From an uncultured Collinsella sp. (GTDB lineage: Bacteria > Actinomycetota > Coriobacteriia > Coriobacteriales > Coriobacteriaceae): a stretch of 7,390 nt of DNA. Made by a program: the position numbers and the translations under genes. Shown here piece by piece: positions 1 to 4,926 of the stretch; positions within the stretch are counted from its first letter, which is position 1, and the number at the start of each line of letters is the position of its first letter. The stretch covers positions 1-7,390 of the forward strand of contig URWC01000093.1 of assembly GCA_900551555.1 (NCBI GenBank), written 5' to 3'. The notes under the pieces were generated by a model. The model made no database searches. It was not told the origin of the DNA and saw only the letters and a program-made list of their open reading frames with translations.

Positions 1-156
1 GACGAGCGCGAGCCGCGCGAGGATCGCGGTGGCGAGGGCTCGGCCGACCAGGGTCAAAAGCGCCGTCGCCGTCGCCGTTCCCGCAAGCCGCGCCAGAATG
101 GTGGCGAGGGCTCGACCCCGTCTTCGTCTGCACCACAACCGCCCGCCGGCGAATAA
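1..156 (+). CDS. C-terminal tail of an Arg-rich, possibly RNA-binding protein (5' partial)
   Basis: An open frame enters from the left edge and ends at TAA 154-156, giving the last 51 residues of a protein. The visible part is low complexity: an acidic/basic stretch rich in D, E and R, a run of six arginines (three tandem CGCCGT hexamers at 61-78) followed by a second basic patch SRKPRQ, then a Gly/Ser/Pro/Gln-rich end. A GGEGS module occurs twice, encoded by a 15-bp direct repeat at 28-42 and 100-114. Such disordered basic tails are typical of RNA-associated enzymes, for example DEAD-box helicases or RNase E/G-type proteins of high-GC bacteria. No catalytic domain is inside the window, so the identity is not determined. 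That the frame is coding is supported by codon bias and by the clean stop ahead of an intergenic region. Confidence 0.7.
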   Translation, partial: DEREPREDRGGEGSADQGQKRRRRRRSRKPRQNGGEGSTPSSSAPQPPAGE

Positions 157-184
157 CGCCCGCGAGCGGATTTAGCCCGCCTTG

Positions 185-207
185 CCCCGAGCACATCGGG
201 GTATCAT
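185..207 (+). promoter_or_regulatory. short hairpin followed by a possible -10 box ahead of comF
   Basis: CCCCGA (185-190) and TCGGGG (196-201) form a 6-bp stem with a 5-nt loop, immediately followed by TATCAT (202-207), which resembles a -10 hexamer. No good -35 lies 16-18 bp upstream; TTGCCC at 183-188 is only 13 bp away. The hairpin lacks a T-tract, so it is a poor terminator for the upstream gene. If TATCAT is used, transcription would begin near 213-215, just before the hairpin at 221-254. This is a weak call. Confidence 0.25.
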
Positions 208-220
208 AGCGCCGAATCAA

Positions 221-254
221 CAACCCTCCCTGCGACCGAACGTAGGGAGGGTTG
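221..254 (+). promoter_or_regulatory. hairpin that buries the comF ribosome binding site
   Basis: CAACCCTCCCT (221-231) pairs perfectly with AGGGAGGGTTG (244-254), 11 bp. The stem can be extended by G232-T243 (wobble), C233-G242 and G234-C241, leaving the 6-nt loop ACCGAA. The Shine-Dalgarno-like GGGAGGG (245-251) of comF lies wholly in the 3' arm. The stem is not followed by a T-run (TGTGTCTTG follows), so it is not a standard intrinsic terminator. A plausible role is translational control of comF by hiding the ribosome binding site. The pairing is seen directly; the role is inferred. Confidence 0.6.
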
Positions 255-258
255 TGTC

Positions 259-1065
259 TTGAAGAGCCATCTGAACATATTGAGCTGTCTGCAGGGTGCC
301 GGTACCCTACCGTTTGCGGGCGAATTACTACCGTTTGCCGAGCGGGTGGCACGCGAGGCGCTCGAGGCATTGTCGCCAACACGATGTGCCGGCTGCGAGC
401 GCGCCGGTACGCTTATTTGCCAAGACTGCCTGGCTGCGCTCGCGCTCATCGACCCACGTCATAGCTGCACCCGATGCGGCGCCCCGTTTGGGGATTTGCT
501 GTGCACTGAGTGTTCGGTCGAGGGCACGTCCTCGGCAATGGCGGAGGCGCTCGACCGCTGCCTGGCGTGCGCCGTCTATGCGCATCCGCTGCCGCGTATC
601 ATTAAAGCGTACAAGGATGCGGGCGAGCGACGTCTGGCTCCGTATCTGGCGGAGCTGCTCTACGACGCCGCCCTGCATGCCCAGATCGTAGCGCCCGAAC
701 GCTTAGGAGGCGTGTTGTCCGGTGCGGATGCGGTGGTGTTTGTGCCTGCGACAGCGGCAGCGTTTCGGCGGCGTGGTTTTGATCATATGGAGGCTATCGC
801 GCGCCCATTTTGCGAGCTGTCGGGTGTTCCCCTGCTCGATGCTCTCGTCAAGTACGGGCATGGCGACCAGCGCGAACTCGGTCGTGAGGAGCGCCGCGAG
901 CGTGCCCAAGGCATGTACGAGACGGTTGAGGACGTGCACGGCCGCCGCCTGCTGCTTATCGATGACGTTATCACCACGGGCGCGACGATGGCCGCGGCTT
1001 CGGCGGAACTCAAGCGCGCCGGCGCCGCAGCAGTCGATGGCCTCGCTATCGCACGCGTTTGGTAG
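259..1065 (+). CDS. comF: ComF family protein (zinc-finger phosphoribosyltransferase-like)
   Basis: A 268-residue protein of the ComF/GntX family, cytoplasmic, linked in other bacteria to uptake of single-stranded DNA during transformation. The N-terminal third holds a zinc-finger pattern: CxxC at 43-46, C54/C57, C70/C73 and C82/C85. Next come the family's RIIKAYKD segment (113-120) and the VPATAAAFRRRGFDH segment (162-176). The C-terminal phosphoribosyltransferase signature LLLIDDVITTGAT is at 231-243, where the two Asp and the TTGAT loop would bind the ribose-phosphate of PRPP. I chose TTG at 259 because GGGAGGG (245-251) sits 7 nt upstream; no in-frame ATG or GTG fits as well. That binding site lies inside a strong hairpin. 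Length is slightly above the usual 200-250 residues because of an N-terminal leader of about 40. The next gene starts 10 bp after the stop, so the two are probably co-transcribed. Other competence genes are not in the window. Confidence 0.92.
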   Translation: MKSHLNILSCLQGAGTLPFAGELLPFAERVAREALEALSPTRCAGCERAGTLICQDCLAALALIDPRHSCTRCGAPFGDLLCTECSVEGTSSAMAEALDRCLACAVYAHPLPRIIKAYKDAGERRLAPYLAELLYDAALHAQIVAPERLGGVLSGADAVVFVPATAAAFRRRGFDHMEAIARPFCELSGVPLLDALVKYGHGDQRELGREERRERAQGMYETVEDVHGRRLLLIDDVITTGATMAAASAELKRAGAAAVDGLAIARVW

Positions 1066-1075
1066 GGGTGGTTTT

Positions 1076-2185
1076 GTGGCAGTAAAGATTGAGCGGTGCA
1101 ACGAGCCGACAGGCGAACAGCTAGCGGCTTCCGTAATCCTAACAGGCGCCTCGGCGCTACGCATGATGCGCGCTGAGCGCCGACAAATGGGTTACATCAG
1201 CTGGAGGGACCTCGATCCTGATGAAGAGCGCCGTGTGCTGTGTACATCGTCGCCCTCGACCGAGGACATCTATCTTCCCGACTTGGTGCGGATTGGAGCC
1301 GCAAGCAGCGAGGTGCAAGAGGATTTGTGCTTGCTGGTGGGATCTGCGGCGCAGCGCCGCCGCATGCCTGGCGTGGGCTGGTCCGTATGCTCCGGGTTGC
1401 CCGCCGGCTCGATTCTAGAGGTGGAACCGGGGGTGTACAGTCTATCTCCCGAGGCCCTTTGTGTTGCCGTCGCCCGCGAGGTCGGCTGTATCCAGGCATT
1501 TGCCCTGGCTCAGGAGCTGTGCTCTAAGATTTCGCTGAGTGACCGCGGGAAGTATCTGCCTCCCTACACCTCGCCCGTTACGAATAAACTTGCAAAGGAC
1601 AAGGACCAGCCAGCAGACGTGGGCTACTTTGAGGTTGAGCCGGTGCTGACGCCCGATCGTCTGGCAGATTACCTCGCGGTATGCAAGGGGAATGCGGCCA
1701 AACAACTGCAGCGTCTGTGTCCCTACTTGTCAGAAAACCTGCGCTCGCCCATGGAGTGCATCATGCTCGCTCTGTTTTCGCTTCCGTTTTCCTATGGCGG
1801 ATTTGCCTGCGGTCCCTTTAAGACCGACTACAAGATTGAGTTCGATGACCGCGCGCAGGCAATCTCGGGGATGCCGCATGCAGTTTGCGATGCGTATCAG
1901 GAGGCAGCCCGGTTTGACCTGGAATACAACGGTGAGCTGGGTCATTCCTCCCGGAGGGGACGTATCCATGATGAAAAACGCAACACGGGCTTGATTACTA
2001 TGGGAATCGAGGTCGCGACGGTCAACAACGAAATGCTCCGCGACATGGAAGCGATGGAAGCGCTCGCATGGCGCATCCACCAGCGTATGGGTAAGCGATA
2101 TCAGAATCGCGTAGAGGCTCGTCGAAAGAGGCAAGATGCTCTGCTGAATACGCTCCGAGCGTGCTTTGGGCTCAAGCCAGCGTAA
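1076..2185 (+). CDS. AbiEi/DUF559-like protein with a degenerate PD-(D/E)xK nuclease fold (hypothetical)
   Basis: A 369-residue protein starting at GTG 1076, chosen because AGGGG (1064-1068) lies 7 nt upstream. The frame stays open further upstream, but only as an overlap with comF. The N-terminal half (about 20-150) starts with ILTGASALRMMRA, reminiscent of the 'shared allele' helix of AbiEi-like proteins. The C-terminal part (about 225-345) resembles a Vsr/DUF559-type domain: SPMECIMLALFSLP (224-237), then D272, about ten residues, E283-Y-N285-G286, H290, D299-E-K-R, and a hydrophobic strand GIEVATVNN. In active members the pattern is D...ExDG..H; here the second acidic residue is Asn285, so catalysis may be lost. 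A basic helix (339-354) follows. GC content and codon use look less biased than in the neighbours, which could mean later acquisition. No partner toxin gene (AbiEii) follows. The family assignment rests on motif layout only and needs a profile search. Function is unknown. Confidence 0.7.
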   Translation: MAVKIERCNEPTGEQLAASVILTGASALRMMRAERRQMGYISWRDLDPDEERRVLCTSSPSTEDIYLPDLVRIGAASSEVQEDLCLLVGSAAQRRRMPGVGWSVCSGLPAGSILEVEPGVYSLSPEALCVAVAREVGCIQAFALAQELCSKISLSDRGKYLPPYTSPVTNKLAKDKDQPADVGYFEVEPVLTPDRLADYLAVCKGNAAKQLQRLCPYLSENLRSPMECIMLALFSLPFSYGGFACGPFKTDYKIEFDDRAQAISGMPHAVCDAYQEAARFDLEYNGELGHSSRRGRIHDEKRNTGLITMGIEVATVNNEMLRDMEAMEALAWRIHQRMGKRYQNRVEARRKRQDALLNTLRACFGLKPA

Positions 2186-2246
2186 AACTATGGCTTTATA
2201 GGGGGTCTGTTTATATGCTCTGTGCAAAATACGGCAAATATGAGTA

Positions 2247-2267
2247 CTGTTACTAGATTAGTGACAG
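2247..2267. repeat. near-palindromic 21-mer, copy 1 (operator-like)
   Basis: Half-sites CTGTTACTA (2247-2255) and TAGTGACAG (2259-2267) flank GAT and are inverted copies at 8 of 9 positions. An almost identical 21-mer (18 of 21) in the same orientation lies at 2391-2411. Paired sites like these could be bound by a transposase or a repressor; no protein partner is identified. Confidence 0.6.
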
Positions 2268-2390
2268 CAAAAACAAAGAAACTTGGGCCGAAAATCTGGA
2301 TTCAGCGAAGAGATAGTAAACGAATGTGGAATATCTTGGCGCCAAGCAGGCTGTGCGGAACTCAAAAAGGGCTCGTGAGGCGGTAATACG

Positions 2391-2411
2391 CTGCTACTAA
2401 ATTGGTGACAG
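2391..2411. repeat. near-palindromic 21-mer, copy 2 (operator-like)
   Basis: Half-sites CTGCTACTA (2391-2399) and TGGTGACAG (2403-2411) flank AAT. This copy is 18/21 identical to the one at 2247-2267 on the same strand but is a weaker palindrome (6 of 9). The two copies lie 144 bp apart, start to start. Confidence 0.55.
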
Positions 2412-2457
2412 TACTCATATTTGCCGTTTTTTGCACAGGGCGCCCTGAGACGGGTGC

Positions 2458-2486
2458 CCCGGAGCTCCCCGTGGGGGAGCTCCGGG
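2458..2486 (+). terminator. terminator-like GC-rich hairpin lacking a T-tract
   Basis: CCCGGAGCTCCCC (2458-2470) pairs perfectly with GGGGAGCTCCGGG (2474-2486) around the 3-nt loop GTG. It resembles the other terminator stems in this window, but the following bases are CTTCATGG instead of a T-run. It may be a decayed or weak terminator for the AbiEi-like gene, now separated from it by the inverted-repeat element. Confidence 0.45.
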
Positions 2487-2558
2487 CTTCATGGGGGCAC
2501 GAATAGCCCGCTCCGACCTGCGAAATCTGTACTCGCGATGCGAATGACGCCCCTAACC

Positions 2559-2588
2559 TTAAACTTTAGCTTGAACTTAGCTATAATG
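2559..2588 (+). promoter_or_regulatory. probable sigma-70-type promoter for the lipoprotein transcript
   Basis: TATAAT (2583-2588) is a perfect -10 consensus in an AT-rich patch. TTAAAC (2559-2564) with an 18-bp spacer is an acceptable -35. TTGAAC at 2571-2576 is too close to serve. Transcription would start near 2595, leaving a leader of about 340 nt before the lipoprotein start. Confidence 0.6.
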
Positions 2589-2594
2589 CGCTTC

Positions 2595-2918
2595 GTTCCT
2601 ACCAGGCTGTGGTTGCGGACGGACGAAATGCCCGTCCTAGTCCAAGACAGACGCGGTCAAAGGGATCCACGTAAGCGACCGCGTGCGCGCGGCGCGATCA
2701 TGGCGCGTCCTAGATGTAAGCCGCACCGTCCGTTCTACTTTCTTTGGGGCAATACCGCCTCGCGGGCGAGCGGGCCAGTCGTGAAGGTGGCTGCGGCCTC
2801 CCGAGCAAACACCCCGGTGCGCAAGTGTGGGGTCAAATACCAGGTCAGCTGGTGGGAACAACCTGATATTCCGCGCAACGCACGGATCGTATACGACACA
2901 GAAGGCAGGGTAGTGGAC
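2595..2918 (+). ncRNA. long hairpin-rich leader or small RNA of unknown class
   Basis: Downstream of the probable promoter lie several stems: GGACGG/CCGTCC (2617-2622 with 2632-2637), ACGCGGTC/GACCGCGT (2651-2658 with 2677-2684, perfect 8 bp), CTCG/CGAG (2759-2762 with 2767-2770), ACCCC/GGGGT (2811-2815 with 2829-2833) and ACCAG/CTGGT (2839-2843 with 2849-2853). I compared it by eye with tmRNA, RNase P RNA, SRP RNA, T-box and common riboswitch signatures and found no match. It could be a cis-regulatory leader, a separate RNA, or plain GC-rich spacer in which stems arise by chance. Confidence 0.3.
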
Positions 2919-2936
2919 ATGGTGAGGGGCAGCTTG

Positions 2937-3944
2937 ATGCACGCGGCTCGGTTAGGTGCTGGGACCGCAGCGGTCATCGCCGTTTTGGGCCTGAGCGGAT
3001 GCGCGTTCAACCCGCTGTCTACGTTCACGACTCCCACGATCGACCAGATCGAGTACGAGACCGTCACGCCGGCGGTGTCGGACGATGCCCTGGTCACTCC
3101 CGGAACCCTGACGGTCGCCCTCGATACTTCCGATGCGCCGCAGGCAATGCAGGGCGCCGACGGCGAGCTCACGGGATATGCGGTCGACGCCGCCCGCGCC
3201 CTCGCAAGCCGCATGGGCCTTAAGGTTGCCTTTGTCGATGCGTCCTCGGCAGGTTCCGCGCTCGGCGACAAAAAGGCCGATATCTTTATCGGCGAGATTA
3301 ACTCCACGGACGGGGACATTAGCTCGCTCGGCACCTGCCTGTACGATGCCACTTCCGTGTTCGGTAAAACTAGCGATGGTGGGTCGCTAAGCGTTTCCAC
3401 CGATACCCTTAACACGTCCACCCTGGGCGTTCAGATGTCCTCGGCCTCGCAGGAGGCGCTTGCTAAGCAGAGCATCACCGCCAACCAAAAGACCTACTCC
3501 AACATCAACGAGTGCTTTGAGGCGCTCGAGTCCGGCGAGGTCGACTATGTGATCTGCGACTCCACGGCCGGCGGCTACCTTGCACGCCTGATGAGCGAGG
3601 TCTCCTATGTCGGTGCGCTCGAGGCGCCCTCGACGCTTGGTGTTGCGGGCGCCTCGTCCAATGACGAACTGTGCCGTGCCGTGAGCGACGCCCTCGACGA
3701 CATCACGGTCGACGGTACGCTCGAGGCAGTCCACTGCGTCTGGTATGGCACGATGCCCTACGACCTCACCACTAAGACGGTTTCGGGCGCTAGCGTGCAG
3801 CTGGGTGACTCTGAGTCCAGTGAGACCATGTCCTCCGGCAGCGAGTCCTCCGATTCCAACAATGAGACCGCATCCTCCGAGGACAACTCGTCCAGCCAGG
3901 AAGGCACCATCACCGACGACGACATTAACAAACTCAATAGCTAG
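2937..3944 (+). CDS. substrate-binding lipoprotein (SBP family 3), Ser-rich C-terminal tail
   Basis: A 335-residue exported lipoprotein. ATG 2937 was chosen because GAGGGG (2924-2929) lies 7 nt upstream and it yields a compact signal peptide: Arg5, a hydrophobic stretch LGAGTAAVIAVLG and the lipobox LSGC (19-22), so Cys22 would be lipidated. ATG 2919 (six residues longer) is a credible alternative. The mature part resembles periplasmic-binding proteins for amino acids: GTLTVALDTSDAPQAM (56-71), ELTGYAVDAARALASRMGL (77-95), ADIFIGEINSTDGD (114-127), a hinge-like LGVQMSSASQEAL (163-175), and the ECFEALESGEVDYVICDS segment (192-209), a typical second-lobe strand. The last 44 residues are a Ser/Glu/Asp-rich low-complexity tail ending DDDINKLNS. 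No permease or ATPase gene is adjacent, so the transporter partner is unknown; a sensory role is also possible. It is transcribed alone, from a promoter near 2559-2588 to the terminator at 4011-4044. Confidence 0.85.
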   Translation: MHAARLGAGTAAVIAVLGLSGCAFNPLSTFTTPTIDQIEYETVTPAVSDDALVTPGTLTVALDTSDAPQAMQGADGELTGYAVDAARALASRMGLKVAFVDASSAGSALGDKKADIFIGEINSTDGDISSLGTCLYDATSVFGKTSDGGSLSVSTDTLNTSTLGVQMSSASQEALAKQSITANQKTYSNINECFEALESGEVDYVICDSTAGGYLARLMSEVSYVGALEAPSTLGVAGASSNDELCRAVSDALDDITVDGTLEAVHCVWYGTMPYDLTTKTVSGASVQLGDSESSETMSSGSESSDSNNETASSEDNSSSQEGTITDDDINKLNS

Positions 3945-3958
3945 TTATTGCTAGGGGT

Positions 3959-3987
3959 GGTGTCTCCTATACGTTGGAAAGGACACC
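3959..3987 (+). other. weak hairpin between the lipoprotein stop and its terminator
   Basis: GGTGTC (3959-3964) pairs with GACACC (3982-3987), and after a 3-nt bulge TCC (3965-3967) can pair with GGA (3976-3978). No T-run follows. It may stabilise the mRNA 3' end or mean nothing. Confidence 0.25.
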
Positions 3988-4010
3988 TCTTCACGGTTTC
4001 AACACGCACT

Positions 4011-4044
4011 GCCGGGCTTCCCCGATGGGGGAGCCCGGCTTTTT
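4011..4044 (+). terminator. intrinsic terminator of the lipoprotein gene
   Basis: GCCGGGCTTCCCC (4011-4023) pairs with GGGGGAGCCCGGC (4027-4039), 13 bp with one T-G wobble and loop GAT, directly followed by five T (4040-4044). This is a classic Rho-independent terminator. Confidence 0.92.
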
Positions 4045-4116
4045 CATCCCAATAAAACTAGCAGGTCAAAGCCAATTTTCGGGACCAAATACAAAGCCGC
4101 CGTCGCCCTCCCATAG

Positions 4117-4140
4117 CGCACTTTGCCACAGAAAAGTGCG
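4117..4140. repeat. 8-bp inverted repeat upstream of hpf
   Basis: CGCACTTT (4117-4124) and AAAGTGCG (4133-4140) are perfect inverted copies around an 8-nt spacer, about 120 bp before the hpf start. No T-run follows. It could be an operator for hpf or part of a small dispersed repeat. The rest of 4045-4261 shows no gene and no convincing -35/-10 pair. Confidence 0.4.
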
Positions 4141-4261
4141 AGACTTCGGTATGCGGTATCAAGCAATCGTTATTCGGGTCTTTAGGAATCCGCGTGATTA
4201 AATGCACGGCAATGGGTACATAGCCAGTACAGTAAGTCCCCGAGGCAGATTGGAGCCACGT

Positions 4262-4846
4262 ATGGATATCAAGGTTTCTGGACGCAAGACGACGGTAACC
4301 GATGCTCTGCGTGCGCATGTGGATGAGAAGATCGGCGAGGCGCTCAAGGTTTTCGATATCGAGCCCATGGCGGTCGACGTTGTACTTCGCTATGAGAAGA
4401 ACCCCTCGAACCCCAACCCGGCGATCGTCGAGGTTACGGTTCGTGCCCGCGGTTCGGTGATTCGCGTTGCCGAGCACGGCGCAGATATGTACGCCGCCAT
4501 CGACCTCTCCGCCGATAAGGTCACCCGCCAGCTGCGCAAGTTCAAGACCAAGGTCGTGGACAACCGCCAGGGCGGTGCCAGCGCAGCGGATGTCGCACCG
4601 GTCGAGCGCGTCGAGGATCTGGCCGACCTGCTGCTGCCCGAGGAGGAGGACGACCTGCTCGTCCGCGAGAAGGTCATCGATGTCACCCCGATGACTGAGG
4701 AGCAGGCGCTGGTGCAGACTGATTTGCTCGGCCACGACTTCTACGTGTTCGAGAACGCGACGACTGGCCTCATCAATGTGGTGTATCACCGTAAGAATGG
4801 TGGATATGGCATCATCAAGCCCCGTATCGAAACACTTGACGAGTAA
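4262..4846 (+). CDS. hpf: ribosome hibernation-promoting factor, long form (HPF/RaiA)
   Basis: A 194-residue cytoplasmic protein that binds the small ribosomal subunit in stationary phase and, in the long form, dimerises ribosomes into inactive 100S particles. Residues 1-100 form the S30AE-type domain: MDIKVSGRKTTVTDALRAHV, the VVLRYEKN strand, IVEVTVRARGSVIRV, and the ADMYAAIDLSADKVTRQLRKF helix (74-94) that carries basic residues for rRNA contact. An acidic linker (about 105-135, with EEEDD) leads to the C-terminal dimerisation domain (137-188): KVIDVTPMTEEQAL, LLGHDFYVFENATTG, INVVYHRKNGGYGIIKP. Length and domain order match long HPFs of Firmicutes and Actinobacteria. ATG 4262 is preferred over the in-frame ATG 4202 because GGAG (4252-4255) is 6 nt upstream and the domain begins exactly there. 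It has its own terminator, so it may be monocistronic. Confidence 0.96.
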   Translation: MDIKVSGRKTTVTDALRAHVDEKIGEALKVFDIEPMAVDVVLRYEKNPSNPNPAIVEVTVRARGSVIRVAEHGADMYAAIDLSADKVTRQLRKFKTKVVDNRQGGASAADVAPVERVEDLADLLLPEEEDDLLVREKVIDVTPMTEEQALVQTDLLGHDFYVFENATTGLINVVYHRKNGGYGIIKPRIETLDE

Positions 4847-4850
4847 AATA

Positions 4851-4872
4851 CGTTAACTTGCATGAGTTAACG
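4851..4872. promoter_or_regulatory. AT-rich palindrome between hpf and degV (operator-like)
   Basis: CGTTAACT (4851-4858) and AGTTAACG (4865-4872) are perfect 8-bp inverted copies around TGCATG. It begins 4 bp after the hpf stop and ends 3 bp before the terminator stem. As DNA it looks like a dimeric repressor site; as RNA it would be a weak hairpin. TTGACG at 4836-4841 could be a -35 box for degV, but no good -10 follows. Confidence 0.45.
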
Positions 4873-4875
4873 GCC

Positions 4876-4908
4876 GGCGGTCATCCCATGCGGATGGCCG
4901 CCTTTTTT
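4876..4908 (+). terminator. intrinsic terminator after hpf
   Basis: GGCGGTCATCC (4876-4886) pairs with GGATGGCCGCC (4892-4902), 11 bp with one T-G wobble and loop CATGC, followed by six T (4903-4908). The degV ribosome binding site begins about 5 nt later. Confidence 0.92.
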
Positions 4909-4926
4909 ACGTAAGGAGTCGCTTTG

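Larger units (their letters stand above)
2220..2438. mobile_element. MITE-like inverted-repeat element, 219 bp
   Basis: The ends 2220-2268 and 2390-2438 are inverted copies matching at 42 of 49 positions; the outer 31 bp differ at only one (2230/2428). Each end reads inward CTGTGCAAAA, then an ACGGCAAATATGAGTACTGT block. The 121-bp core is lower in GC than its surroundings and carries the perfect palindrome CTTGGCGCCAAG (2335-2346). There is no transposase, and no clear target-site duplication is visible. Size, long terminal inverted repeats and lack of a full gene fit a non-autonomous miniature element. Its place just past the stop of the AbiEi-like gene fits insertion between that gene and the hairpin at 2458-2486. 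Whether other copies exist in the genome cannot be seen here. Confidence 0.75.
2186..2936 (+). other. long non-coding stretch: mobile-type repeat, hairpin, promoter and leader
   Basis: No confident gene occupies these 751 bases. In order they hold a 34-bp spacer, an inverted-repeat element (2220-2438), a GC-rich hairpin (2458-2486), a probable promoter (2559-2588) and a GC-rich leader with several stems up to the lipoprotein start. The lipoprotein reading frame happens to remain open back to about 2421. Third positions are moderately GC-biased between 2781 and 2918, so an N-terminal extension cannot be fully excluded. I favour non-coding because a lipoprotein signal peptide must be N-terminal. 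Confidence 0.65.

Noticed and set aside
722..1075. N-terminal extension of the AbiEi-like gene overlapping comF
   Set aside because: The upstream part is Arg/Ser/Cys-rich out-of-frame translation of comF, and GTG 1076 has a well-spaced ribosome binding site.
2595..2918. tmRNA, RNase P RNA, SRP RNA or T-box in the leader
   Set aside because: The conserved signatures of these classes are absent on reading; the ACACAGAAGGC near 2896-2906 only loosely recalls RNase P and has no matching 5' region.
2735..3421. 228-codon minus-strand frame opposite the lipoprotein
   Set aside because: It overlaps a lipoprotein with a clear signal peptide and binding-protein motifs, and shows no family features of its own.
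4202..4261. Upstream ATG 4202 as start of hpf
   Set aside because: No ribosome binding site precedes it, and the HPF domain starts exactly at ATG 4262, which has GGAG 6 nt upstream.
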